Below, piece by piece: positions 35,461-44,023 of a DNA stretch of 64,000 bases. Both the position numbers and the translations under genes were made by a program. How positions within the stretch are numbered: position 1 is the first letter of the stretch; each line of letters begins with the position of its first letter. Source of the DNA: an uncultured Draconibacterium sp. (GTDB taxonomy: Bacteria; Bacteroidota; Bacteroidia; Bacteroidales; Prolixibacteraceae); contig NZ_OY781981.1 of the NCBI RefSeq assembly GCF_963677565.1, positions 1,364,001 to 1,428,000 on the forward strand. Direction: 5' to 3'. The notes under the pieces are model-generated. The model was not told the DNA's origin. It did no database searches and saw only the letters and a list, made by a program, of their open reading frames with translations.

Positions 35461-36612
35461 ATGAATTTGTTTCCCTATTTCGATGCGGTTGATTTTTCGC
35501 AGTATATCGACGATGTACCGTTTGCCTGGAAATATTCGATAGGTGCTACCATTGAAAAGAACACCTTAAAATTGCAGGAAGGCCGTTTGAAAAACATTGA
35601 ACTGGCTATTGTTGGCGTTCCGTTTAACAGCGAAAACGATGATTTTAAACGAACATCAACACCCGATAAATTGCGCAAAGCACTTTACGGTTTAGCCGGA
35701 GTGGGGAAATTGAATATTATTGATCTCGGTAACCTGAAAGCATCAACCAGTCACAAAGGAAACTACCTTGCCCTGCGCGATGTGGTGGATTATTTGAGCG
35801 AGTTGGATATTGTAACAATCGTTTTAGGAGGAAGTCAGGATTACAGTTATGGTGTTTGTCAGGCTTTTCGATCCAATCCGTTTTTCTCGTTTAGTGCTAT
35901 CGATGCCTTTTTAGATGTGAAAAAGGGTGTTGAGTCGCTAAGTTCTACAAACTACCTTTCGCAGGTTTTTAAAACCATGCCCGATCTTTTTCAGTTTAAT
36001 TTGCTGGCCTATCAAAGTCATTATGTACCCGATATTTATTTCGAGAAAACCAAAGGAATTGGTGCGCACCTGCGTTTGGGAAAACTCCGGGATAATATTG
36101 GCGATGCCGAACCAGTTCTCCGGAACAGCGATTTTTTAACTTTCGATATGGCAGCTTTAAAGGCTTCGGAAGCTCCAAATAGTCTGAATCTTCCGAACGG
36201 TTTATATGCTGACGAGGCTTGCCAACTAATGAAGTATGCCGGCGCAAGTAATCGTTTGAAAGTATTTGGCTTGTTCGGATTAAATATAAGGGTGAAACCC
36301 GAAGAATTATCGGTAAACCTGGCAGCGCAGCTAGTTTGGTATTTTGTGCAGGGCTACCTAATTCGCGACAAACGTAAACCGGGGCAGGGTGATGGTTTTT
36401 CCCTTTTTAGTGTCGAGATTCCTGAGCTTTCAGCACCTCTTGTTTTTTATAAAAACGATTTCACTGGGCAATGGTGGATTCAGGTTCAGGCAATAAACAG
36501 CCAAACCATTTGTTTTGCCTGTTCAGAAAAAGATTACGAAGCAGCAAGAAGTAATGAAATTCCTGCGTTTTGGTTGAAATATGTTCAAAAAACCGACGAA
36601 GTAGTAAAATAA
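35461..36612 (+). CDS. Arginase/formimidoylglutamase-like protein with degenerate metal site
   Basis: A 383-residue protein with the ureohydrolase (arginase) fold. In active members a binuclear manganese site uses GGDH, DAHxD and SxDxDxxD. Here the equivalents are GGSQD (123-127), IDAFLD (147-152) and FDMAAL (228-233), so the first and second His and the second late Asp are gone. It is therefore probably not a metallohydrolase. Related genes sit beside porP/sprF and gldK in many Bacteroidota, so a link to the T9SS is plausible but unproven. Its ATG is 53 bases after topA and follows the topA terminator by about ten bases. No signal peptide, so cytoplasmic. Confidence 0.8.
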   Translation: MNLFPYFDAVDFSQYIDDVPFAWKYSIGATIEKNTLKLQEGRLKNIELAIVGVPFNSENDDFKRTSTPDKLRKALYGLAGVGKLNIIDLGNLKASTSHKGNYLALRDVVDYLSELDIVTIVLGGSQDYSYGVCQAFRSNPFFSFSAIDAFLDVKKGVESLSSTNYLSQVFKTMPDLFQFNLLAYQSHYVPDIYFEKTKGIGAHLRLGKLRDNIGDAEPVLRNSDFLTFDMAALKASEAPNSLNLPNGLYADEACQLMKYAGASNRLKVFGLFGLNIRVKPEELSVNLAAQLVWYFVQGYLIRDKRKPGQGDGFSLFSVEIPELSAPLVFYKNDFTGQWWIQVQAINSQTICFACSEKDYEAARSNEIPAFWLKYVQKTDEVVK

Positions 36613-36729
36613 TACCCCTTTATAACCGTTCTTTGCATACCTTGTTAACAGTTGATTGTTACAAACAACATAATTTTGTTTCTTTGCCGCAGCAGAGAAA
36701 AGGCTAAATTGCCCTATGAAAAGAGAAGT

Positions 36730-37665
36730 ATGAAGAAGGCTATATCTTTTTTATTTTTAATAATGTCGGTTACAATAGCTACTTACGGTCAGTTAGATCC
36801 ACAATACACCAACAACATGTATTATAAATTGGGTGTGAATCCGGGATTTGCCGGGACGGGTGAAGCTATAACCGGTTTAATGATTAACAGATATCAGTGG
36901 TCAGGGCAAAGCAAAGTGCTTGTATTTAGTGCCGATGCCGCCGTTAATGCATTTGGAAGGTCTGAAGGTGTTGGAATAAGTGTAATGAGCGATAAGCTGG
37001 GTTTCTACGATAATACCTGGGTAACCTTAAGTTTAGCCCATAAAGTAACTACTTCGCTGGGGACGCTTGGGTTAGGACTTTCTCCCGGTGTTTTTAATTT
37101 TAGTCTTAACGGAGAATGGGAAGTACCAGATGCAGGTATGCTTGTACAACCAGAATCAGATCCTTCAATTCCTCAGGGAGAAGTAAGTCAGGTAGGATTT
37201 GATGTGGGATTTGGCGCTTTTCTTTATACGAACAATTACTATGCTGGCCTTTCGGTAACCCACCTGAATCAGGCAGCAGTAATGTATGATGATGTTGCGA
37301 CTGACTTTCTGGTTCGAGATTATTATTTAATGGGAGGGTACAATATTAAGCTTCCTGATCCGTTGTTTGAATTGTGGCCGTCGTTTTTGGTTAAAACTGA
37401 CTTGGCAGCTGTACAATTTGATATTAACGCAAATATTGTTTATAACGAGAAAATTTGGGGCGGTCTTTCGTATCGTCACCAGGATGCAATAGCACTGCTA
37501 TTGGGAATGGAACTGTTTAACGGAATGAGAATAGGATATTCGTTCGACTTTACCACATCTGCTATGAGTAGAAGTGGTTTTGGGTCGCATGAAATATTTA
37601 TAAGTTATTCCATTGATTTAGAGAAAAATCGAAATCAAAAGTACAAGAGTATTAGATTTTTGTAA
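36730..37665 (+). CDS. porP: PorP/SprF family type IX secretion outer-membrane protein
   Basis: A 311-residue protein with a signal peptide (to about 20, ending in TYGQ), then QLDPQYTNNMYYKLGVNPGFAG, the signature opening of PorP/SprF. The rest is a beta-barrel with aromatic and glycine-rich strands ending in FISYSIDLEKNR. PorP/SprF proteins partner surface proteins or the PorKN ring in T9SS. I start at the ATG at 36730, not the TTG at 36652, because only this gives a signal peptide. It precedes gldK by 111 bases. Confidence 0.92.
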   Translation: MKKAISFLFLIMSVTIATYGQLDPQYTNNMYYKLGVNPGFAGTGEAITGLMINRYQWSGQSKVLVFSADAAVNAFGRSEGVGISVMSDKLGFYDNTWVTLSLAHKVTTSLGTLGLGLSPGVFNFSLNGEWEVPDAGMLVQPESDPSIPQGEVSQVGFDVGFGAFLYTNNYYAGLSVTHLNQAAVMYDDVATDFLVRDYYLMGGYNIKLPDPLFELWPSFLVKTDLAAVQFDINANIVYNEKIWGGLSYRHQDAIALLLGMELFNGMRIGYSFDFTTSAMSRSGFGSHEIFISYSIDLEKNRNQKYKSIRFL

Positions 37666-37677
37666 ATTATAGAAGAG

Positions 37678-37710
37678 TTTGATAGAAATAAGAAAGGAAT
37701 ATTAGATTTT
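37678..37710 (+). promoter_or_regulatory. Possible promoter of gldKLMN
   Basis: TTTG (37678-37681), 21-base spacer, TAGATTTT (37703-37710), one base off the TAnnTTTG consensus. Low confidence; read-through from porP is equally likely. Confidence 0.3.
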
Positions 37711-37776
37711 ATTATTTCATTGTTTCTACTTATTTTTAACGACTAATCAGAGCTCGAAAAGTATAAAAGACACATT

Positions 37777-39123
37777 ATGAAAAAAATACTTTCTATTGCA
37801 ACCTTATTCTTGCTTGCACTTAGTTTATCCGGCTGCTTTGGTGGTGGTTCGGGTGGAAACGGAGAGTTAACAGGAGTACAAAGAAGGCAGCGATTTAAAG
37901 AAACCCAACCGCTTGGAATGGTTTACGTTCGAAGAGGTAGCTTTAATATCGGGCCAAGCGATGAGGACGCAAGTAGGTCAGGTGTTCCAACAAAAACAGT
38001 ATCACAAGAGCCATTTTGGATGGACGATACCGAAATCACCAATAATGAATACCGTCAATTTGTTAGCTATGTTAAAGAATCGATGGCCCGTCGGATGTTA
38101 GGCGATCAATATCCTGAATTTATGATTACTGAAGACAGGGATGGAAACCTCATTGACCCACCGAAAATAAACTGGCAGGAAAAGATTGATTGGGAAGATC
38201 CTGATATGCAAATGGCCATGGAAGATTTGTATTATCCTGAAAACGAACGTTTCTTTGGTAAAAAGAGTATCGATACCCGCAAACTTGTATACGAATATTG
38301 GTGGGTAGACCTGAATCAGGCAGCCAAAAGAAGCAATAGTTTTAATTATGAAACACAACGCTACGAAGGAAATGTGTACAATGTTGATGGAGATCTGGTA
38401 CCAATCGAAAACCGTTCATCTTTTATGATGCGCGATCAAGTTCATGTTTATCCTGATACATTGTGTTGGATAAGAGACTTTACTTATTCATATAATGAAC
38501 CGTTGGCAACCCGTTATTTCTGGCATCCCGGATTTGATGAGTACCCGGTTGTAGGTGTTACCTGGAAACAGGTTAACGCATTTTGTAACTGGCGTACAAA
38601 AATTCAATCAGATTACTTGCAAGAAAGAGGCGAGCCAACATTAATGACCTATCGTTTACCAACCGAAGTGGAATGGGAATATGCCGCCCGTGGAGGAAAA
38701 GAATTCTCAATGTATCCTTGGGGAGGTTATTACACCCGCGACGAAAAGGGAGTATTCCTGGCTAATTTTAAGCCGCTTCGTGGTAATTATGTTGAAGATG
38801 GTTCGATAGCAACCATAAAAGTAGGAAGTTACGATCCGAATGAATTCGGATTATATGATATGGCTGGTAACGTTGCAGAGTGGACAAGCACTGCTTATGA
38901 CGAAGCTGGTTACAACTATTTTAGTGATTTAAACCCAACTTTTACATACAATGCCCGAAAGGATGATCCTCCCGTAATGAAGCGTAAAGTGATTAGAGGT
39001 GGTTCGTGGAAAGATATTTCGCAGTTTGTGCAGGTTTCTACCCGTAACTTCGAATATCAGGATACAACCAAATCGTACATTGGTTTCAGATGTGTTCGCT
39101 CTACATTTGGCGAAGAATTTTAG
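37777..39123 (+). CDS. gldK: Type IX secretion / gliding lipoprotein GldK (PorK)
   Basis: A 448-residue lipoprotein with signal peptide and lipobox SGC (Cys about 21), then a glycine-rich linker. Residues about 40-445 form a formylglycine-generating-enzyme (SUMF1-like) fold: WMDDTEITNNEYRQFV, PVVGVTWKQVNAFCNWR, RLPTEVEWEYAARGG, YDMAGNVAEWTS and VIRGGSWKD. With GldN it forms the periplasmic ring of the T9SS under the outer membrane. FGE-type catalytic cysteines are not conserved as a pair, as expected for GldK. First of the gldKLMN operon. A second GldK-like gene follows gldN. Confidence 0.95.
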   Translation: MKKILSIATLFLLALSLSGCFGGGSGGNGELTGVQRRQRFKETQPLGMVYVRRGSFNIGPSDEDASRSGVPTKTVSQEPFWMDDTEITNNEYRQFVSYVKESMARRMLGDQYPEFMITEDRDGNLIDPPKINWQEKIDWEDPDMQMAMEDLYYPENERFFGKKSIDTRKLVYEYWWVDLNQAAKRSNSFNYETQRYEGNVYNVDGDLVPIENRSSFMMRDQVHVYPDTLCWIRDFTYSYNEPLATRYFWHPGFDEYPVVGVTWKQVNAFCNWRTKIQSDYLQERGEPTLMTYRLPTEVEWEYAARGGKEFSMYPWGGYYTRDEKGVFLANFKPLRGNYVEDGSIATIKVGSYDPNEFGLYDMAGNVAEWTSTAYDEAGYNYFSDLNPTFTYNARKDDPPVMKRKVIRGGSWKDISQFVQVSTRNFEYQDTTKSYIGFRCVRSTFGEEF

Positions 39124-39153
39124 TACTAATATCAAAACTTTATACCAAACGAT

Positions 39154-40059
39154 ATGAATCTGGGAGAACTTTTTAAAACTAAGCGCTGGAAAACATTCAT
39201 GGGATTTGTTTATGGATGGGGGGCAGCAGTCGTTATGGTTGGTGCCTTGTTCAAACTTGAACACTGGAAAGGCTCCAGCGAGTTATTAACAGTAGGTTTG
39301 CTTACAGAGGCATTTATCTTTTTCCTCTCAGCATTTGAGCCACCAGTTGAAATTCCCGAGTGGGAAAAGGTGTATCCGGAGCTAAATGAAGATTATGAAC
39401 TGGAGGAAATGAAAGAGTTAAAAGCTGAAAAGAGTGGTGGTTTAGAATCACTTTTTGGCAGCTCTGAATTAACTCCGGAACTGATGGACCGACTTGGTAA
39501 AGGATTATCAGAACTTAGTAATACCGCAAAAGGAATAAGCGATATTTCTTCAGCAACACTTGCTACTGATATGTATGTTAAAAACCTGGGATCTGCCTCC
39601 GAATCGATGAACTCATTTGCCGAAATTAACAATAAGGCAAACGAATCGATCGACAAATCGGTTGGTACTTTGATTGATTCTTACTCAGTTGCTGCAAACC
39701 AACTTAGCGAAACAGGTAAGAATCTTTCTGCGGCCTATCAAAAATCGTCAGAAGTAATTTCAGGTGAATTGGAAAACATCGGCAGCAGTTCAAAACAATA
39801 CTCCGGAAACCTGGAAAGACTTAATAAGAATTTAGATACACTCAACAGCAGTTTCGAAAACCAGCTGAAAGATACTCAGGACCAGTTCAAAGCCAATCAG
39901 AAATTTAATCAGGATCTGGCAGAAATGAACAGCATTCTGACATCTTCGGTTGACGAGTTGAAAAAATACAAAGAAAATGCTGAGTCACTCAACAAAAACC
40001 TTGAAGCCTTAAATACAATTTATGGTAACATGTTGGGTGCAATGAGTTATAAAAAGTAA
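39154..40059 (+). CDS. gldL: T9SS motor protein GldL (PorL)
   Basis: A 301-residue inner-membrane protein. Two transmembrane helices (about 17-35 and 43-60) form the motor part, with KLEHW and the conserved buried Glu of TEAFIF. The cytoplasmic remainder is helical and coiled-coil-like with many E, K, S and N residues. GldL and GldM form the proton-driven motor. It begins 30 bases after gldK and ends 12 bases before gldM. Confidence 0.96.
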   Translation: MNLGELFKTKRWKTFMGFVYGWGAAVVMVGALFKLEHWKGSSELLTVGLLTEAFIFFLSAFEPPVEIPEWEKVYPELNEDYELEEMKELKAEKSGGLESLFGSSELTPELMDRLGKGLSELSNTAKGISDISSATLATDMYVKNLGSASESMNSFAEINNKANESIDKSVGTLIDSYSVAANQLSETGKNLSAAYQKSSEVISGELENIGSSSKQYSGNLERLNKNLDTLNSSFENQLKDTQDQFKANQKFNQDLAEMNSILTSSVDELKKYKENAESLNKNLEALNTIYGNMLGAMSYKK

Positions 40060-40071
40060 AGTCCGAAGCGT

Positions 40072-41682
40072 ATGGGTGCAAAGAATTGTCCGGAAACACC
40101 GAGGCAAAAAATGATAAACATGATGTACATTGTACTCACAGCAATGTTAGCACTTAATGTTGCAGCTGAGGTACTTGAAGCGTTTCGTGTGGTAGACAGT
40201 AGTCTGCTGCAAACGCTAAAGGCAGTGGACATGCAGAACGCTCAGATTTATTCTTCGTTTGATCAGGCTTTCATAGAAAATCCGGTGAAGGTTAAAGAAT
40301 GGAAAGATAAGGCAGACGAATTAAAAAATAAATCGGCCGAGATGATCACCTACGTTTCAGCAATGAAAGACGAGGTAGTCGCTTATTCCGGAGAGAAACC
40401 CGTGAATGAGGACAATCCCATGGAGGAAGAGGGATTCTATCATACAAAACTGGACGGATCTGTTGTACAAGTTGTAAAAAAAGATGATCTGAACGGGCCA
40501 TCAGAACTGATGATCACTCAGAAAAGAGCCAGCGATCTGAAACAAAAAGTGGAAGAATATCGTGCGTTTCTTACTTCGTTAATAAATGAAGATGACAGCG
40601 AACTCCGGGAAACCATCATAAGCGAATTAAACACTTCTGATCCTGAACGTGGATCAGGGGGAGAAGGTAATTACAAATCGTGGGAATCTGAACATTTTGA
40701 AGACAAACCTTTGATCGCGGTAATGACTTTGCTTTCAAAGATTCAAATTGATGTAAAGAACTCTGAAGCATACGTTGCAAAATATCTGTATGCTGAAATT
40801 GATGAAGGTTCATTCAAATTTAATCGTTTGGGAGCCCGCGTTATCGCCAATTCAAATATTGTTTTGATGGGCGATGAATACAAAGCTGAAGTTTTCCTCG
40901 CTGCTGAAGATACCACTCAACAACCTGTGATTTTGATCAACGGAAGTGAAGTGGATGTTCAGGATGGAAAAGCAACATATATAGGGAATACCAGTCAGTC
41001 AGGTAGATTTACATGGAGTGGTTTGATTAAGTATAAAACACCTGGAGGAATTATTAAGAGCTATCCGTTTGAGCAGGAGTACCAGGTTTCAGAACCAACT
41101 GTTACCATGTCGGCTACTAAAATGAATGTATTTTACAAAGGACTTGAAAATCCTTTTGACGTGGGTGGAGGTGCAATTCCGAATGAAGATCTGGAAGTTC
41201 AAATGACCAATGGTACAGTTACCAAACAAGGCGATGCTTATGTAATTGAACCAACTGACCTTGATGAATTGGGCCGTAAAACCAAAGTAAGTGTTTACGC
41301 AACAATTAACGGAAGCCGACGTTTGATAGGTACAACCGATTGGCGCGTAAAACGAGTGCCCGATCCGGTTGCACAAATAAATGGACAGTCAGGTGGCGAT
41401 ATACGTAAAGAGGTATTGAAGATTCAGGACGGTATTATGGCAGTACTTGTAGATTTCGATTTTGAGTTTGGTTACAGAGTTACCCAATTTACAATGGAAA
41501 CAACCGCACAGGGAGGTTATACAAACCGATATCCATCGAATTCAAATCGATTTACAGCCGAACAAAAAGCTGCGTTGGACAGAGTGAATATTAATAGTAT
41601 AGTTTATATAGGTGATATTAAGGCTGTTGGAGATGATGGAAGTGTCCGGGATCTCGATCCGATATCATTCAAAATAAAATAG
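40072..41682 (+). CDS. gldM: T9SS motor protein GldM (PorM)
   Basis: A 536-residue protein with one N-terminal transmembrane helix (about 17-35, NMMYIVLTAMLALNVAAE) and a long periplasmic part of a helical D1 domain followed by beta domains D2-D4. It spans from the inner membrane to the GldK-GldN ring and transmits rotation. Length and sequence match the family (about 515). It lies 6 bases before gldN. Confidence 0.96.
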   Translation: MGAKNCPETPRQKMINMMYIVLTAMLALNVAAEVLEAFRVVDSSLLQTLKAVDMQNAQIYSSFDQAFIENPVKVKEWKDKADELKNKSAEMITYVSAMKDEVVAYSGEKPVNEDNPMEEEGFYHTKLDGSVVQVVKKDDLNGPSELMITQKRASDLKQKVEEYRAFLTSLINEDDSELRETIISELNTSDPERGSGGEGNYKSWESEHFEDKPLIAVMTLLSKIQIDVKNSEAYVAKYLYAEIDEGSFKFNRLGARVIANSNIVLMGDEYKAEVFLAAEDTTQQPVILINGSEVDVQDGKATYIGNTSQSGRFTWSGLIKYKTPGGIIKSYPFEQEYQVSEPTVTMSATKMNVFYKGLENPFDVGGGAIPNEDLEVQMTNGTVTKQGDAYVIEPTDLDELGRKTKVSVYATINGSRRLIGTTDWRVKRVPDPVAQINGQSGGDIRKEVLKIQDGIMAVLVDFDFEFGYRVTQFTMETTAQGGYTNRYPSNSNRFTAEQKAALDRVNINSIVYIGDIKAVGDDGSVRDLDPISFKIK

Positions 41683-41688
41683 AAAATT

Positions 41689-42540
41689 ATGAAGAAGATA
41701 GTTGTTTATATTGGATTGCTTGTTTTTGTTTTAGGCGGCATGCATAAAAGTGCCGATGCCCAAATCGTAAACGGAGCATATAAACAAAACGATATTTACG
41801 AGAAAAAGCCAATGCCATTGGTATCGGTTCGCGAAGCAGATGTTTTCTGGCAGAAAACGCTGTGGCGTGTTATCGACTTACGCGAAAAAATGAATATTCC
41901 TTTGTATTATCCGACAATACCAATTTCGGATCGTACGAACCTGATTTCTTTATTGTTAAAAGGAATTGAAAATGGACAGCTTACGCCATATGATGCACAA
42001 GCTGATGACGATTTCAAAATACCAATGAGCTATTCACAGGTAAAGGCAAGATTTGGGGCAGAAGCAACTACGGAAGAGAAGATCGATTTTGATACTGGCG
42101 AACGGACTTCTGTTACTGTTCAGGGCGAAATTCGTCCAAACGAAATCAAACAATACATGATTAAAGAACAATGGTATTTTGATAAACAAACTTCTACTTT
42201 AAATGTACGCATTCTTGGTATATGCCCAATTCGTGAATACATGCGTGATGGAGATACTTCTGGACAGGTACAGCGCCAAAAAGTATTCTGGGTTTATTAT
42301 CCAGAAGCACGTCCGTTGTTGGCGACGAACCTGGTTCAGAATCCATACAACGAAGCACGTCAGCAATCTTTCGACGATATGTTTATAAAACGAATGTTTA
42401 ACAGCTATATCGTGAAAGAATCTAATATGTACAACAATCGTGACATCAGTTCGTACCTGGTAGGAAAAGATGCGATGCTGGAATCAAAAAGAATTGAAGA
42501 CAAAATTTTCAATTACGAACAAGATCTTTGGGAATACTAA
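41689..42540 (+). CDS. gldN: T9SS ring protein GldN (PorN)
   Basis: A 283-residue periplasmic protein with a signal peptide ending ADAQ (about 25), then the GldN domain with READVFWQKTLWRVIDLREKMN and the late AEARPLLATN-like segment. It builds the ring with GldK. The last gene of the cluster before a strong terminator (42562-42591). Confidence 0.95.
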   Translation: MKKIVVYIGLLVFVLGGMHKSADAQIVNGAYKQNDIYEKKPMPLVSVREADVFWQKTLWRVIDLREKMNIPLYYPTIPISDRTNLISLLLKGIENGQLTPYDAQADDDFKIPMSYSQVKARFGAEATTEEKIDFDTGERTSVTVQGEIRPNEIKQYMIKEQWYFDKQTSTLNVRILGICPIREYMRDGDTSGQVQRQKVFWVYYPEARPLLATNLVQNPYNEARQQSFDDMFIKRMFNSYIVKESNMYNNRDISSYLVGKDAMLESKRIEDKIFNYEQDLWEY

Positions 42541-42561
42541 TTTGATAAATAGCATAAAAAG

Positions 42562-42591
42562 AAGCCTTATGTTGCCATAAGGCTTTTTTTT
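42562..42591 (+). terminator. Terminator of the gldKLMN operon
   Basis: AAGCCTTATG, loop TTGC, CATAAGGCTT, then TTTTTT. Strong and clean. Confidence 0.9.
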
Positions 42592-42647
42592 GAAACAATT
42601 TAAAAATTGATAGGGCGTTTATAAAAGTAGCATCGAATAACTTTTTA

Positions 42648-44009
42648 ATGAGAAAAACCATCACATACTTGTTTATACTTACGCTGTTTTTTGCCTCATG
42701 CAAGAACGAGAGCAATAAGTACCTTACCTTAGGTAAAGGAACAAGCAAGAAGTGGTTTGAGCCAACGCCATTTGGAATGGTTTACGTTGAACGGGGATCA
42801 TATAATATCGGATCGAACGATGATGAACTTTATGATCAGTCGCATTCAAGAACCGTTTCAACCGAGGCTTTTTGGATCGATGATACTGAAATCACCAATA
42901 ACGAATACCGGCAGTTTGTATATTGGGTGCGCGATAAAAAGGCACGCGAACTGCTTGGGCAAACATATACTGATTTTCTGATTACAGAAGACAAATACGG
43001 TGCGCCGCTTGAAGAACCAAAAATTGATTGGGACGAGCGAATTGAGTGGGATGATCCCGAGTACCAGATGGCGATGGATGAATTATATATCCCGGAAAAC
43101 GAACGCTTTGGATACAAACGTGAAATCGATGCCCGTAAGTTGGTTTACGAATATTATTGGGTGGACTATAAACAAGCTGCTAAACGAAGCAATGCGTATA
43201 ATTTCGAAACGCAAAGATACGAAGGAAATATTGTGAATTCCGATGGAGAATTGGTACCGATTGAAAACCGAAGTTCATTTTTAATGCGTGAATCGGTTCC
43301 TGTTTATCCTGACACACTTTGTTGGATCAGAGATTTTGCCTACACCTACAACGAGCCCTTTACAATGAAATACTTTTCGCACGTGGGATTCGATGACTAT
43401 CCGGTTGTAGGAGTAACCTGGGATCAGGCAAGAGCCTTTTGCAATTGGCGTACCAACTTAAAAGTTACTATGGTCGACCGGTTTAACGAAACACCGGCAC
43501 ATGATTTTCGCCTGCCAACCGAAAGCGAATGGGAAATCGCAGCGCGTGGAGGAATGCACAATAATATGTATCCGTGGGGAAGTTATTATACCCGTAATGT
43601 AAACGGTTGTTTTGTAGCTAATTTTAAGCCCTTGCGAGGTAATTATGTAGCCGATAGCCCAACGACTACTACGACGATGAAAGCGGGGCAATTCGATCCA
43701 AATGCAATTGGTGTTTACGATATGGCTGGTAACGTGGCAGAATGGACTTCGACAGCATTTTTCGAAGGTGGATATAATGCCATTCATGATCTTAATCCGG
43801 AGATTCAGTATAACGCCAGGCCCGATGATCCTGCAGTAATGAAAAGGAAAGTAGTTAGGGGTGGCTCCTGGAAAGATATTGCCTACTACATTCAATCGGG
43901 AACACGGTCTTTCGAGTACCAGGATACCGCAAAATCATACATCGGATTCCGTTGTGTGCGCACATCATTTCGCGACGATCTTGGAGGCCGCCGTGGTATT
44001 CAGGAATAA
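42648..44009 (+). CDS. Second GldK-like lipoprotein
   Basis: A 453-residue paralogue of GldK with signal peptide and lipobox Cys about 18 (FASCKN). Most of its SUMF1-like domain matches GldK nearly residue for residue: DDTEITNNEYRQFV, VPIENRSSFLMR, TLCWIRDFAYTYNEP, YPWGSYYTRNVNG, GNVAEWTSTAFFEGGYNA and RKVVRGGSWKDIAYY. It is clearly a duplicate, not a GldJ (which is longer and diverged). It follows the operon terminator, so it has its own promoter, which I cannot place. It may replace or cap GldK in the ring, or serve a specialised T9SS. Confidence 0.88.
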   Translation: MRKTITYLFILTLFFASCKNESNKYLTLGKGTSKKWFEPTPFGMVYVERGSYNIGSNDDELYDQSHSRTVSTEAFWIDDTEITNNEYRQFVYWVRDKKARELLGQTYTDFLITEDKYGAPLEEPKIDWDERIEWDDPEYQMAMDELYIPENERFGYKREIDARKLVYEYYWVDYKQAAKRSNAYNFETQRYEGNIVNSDGELVPIENRSSFLMRESVPVYPDTLCWIRDFAYTYNEPFTMKYFSHVGFDDYPVVGVTWDQARAFCNWRTNLKVTMVDRFNETPAHDFRLPTESEWEIAARGGMHNNMYPWGSYYTRNVNGCFVANFKPLRGNYVADSPTTTTTMKAGQFDPNAIGVYDMAGNVAEWTSTAFFEGGYNAIHDLNPEIQYNARPDDPAVMKRKVVRGGSWKDIAYYIQSGTRSFEYQDTAKSYIGFRCVRTSFRDDLGGRRGIQE

Positions 44010-44023
44010 AACCAATTCTCTTT

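Noticed and set aside
36652..36729. Upstream TTG start for porP/sprF
   Set aside because: It adds a polar stretch before the signal peptide; the ATG at 36730 gives a normal one.
42648..44009. Naming the second SUMF1-like lipoprotein gldJ
   Set aside because: Its sequence is much closer to the neighbouring GldK than GldJ would be, and it lacks the extra length of GldJ.
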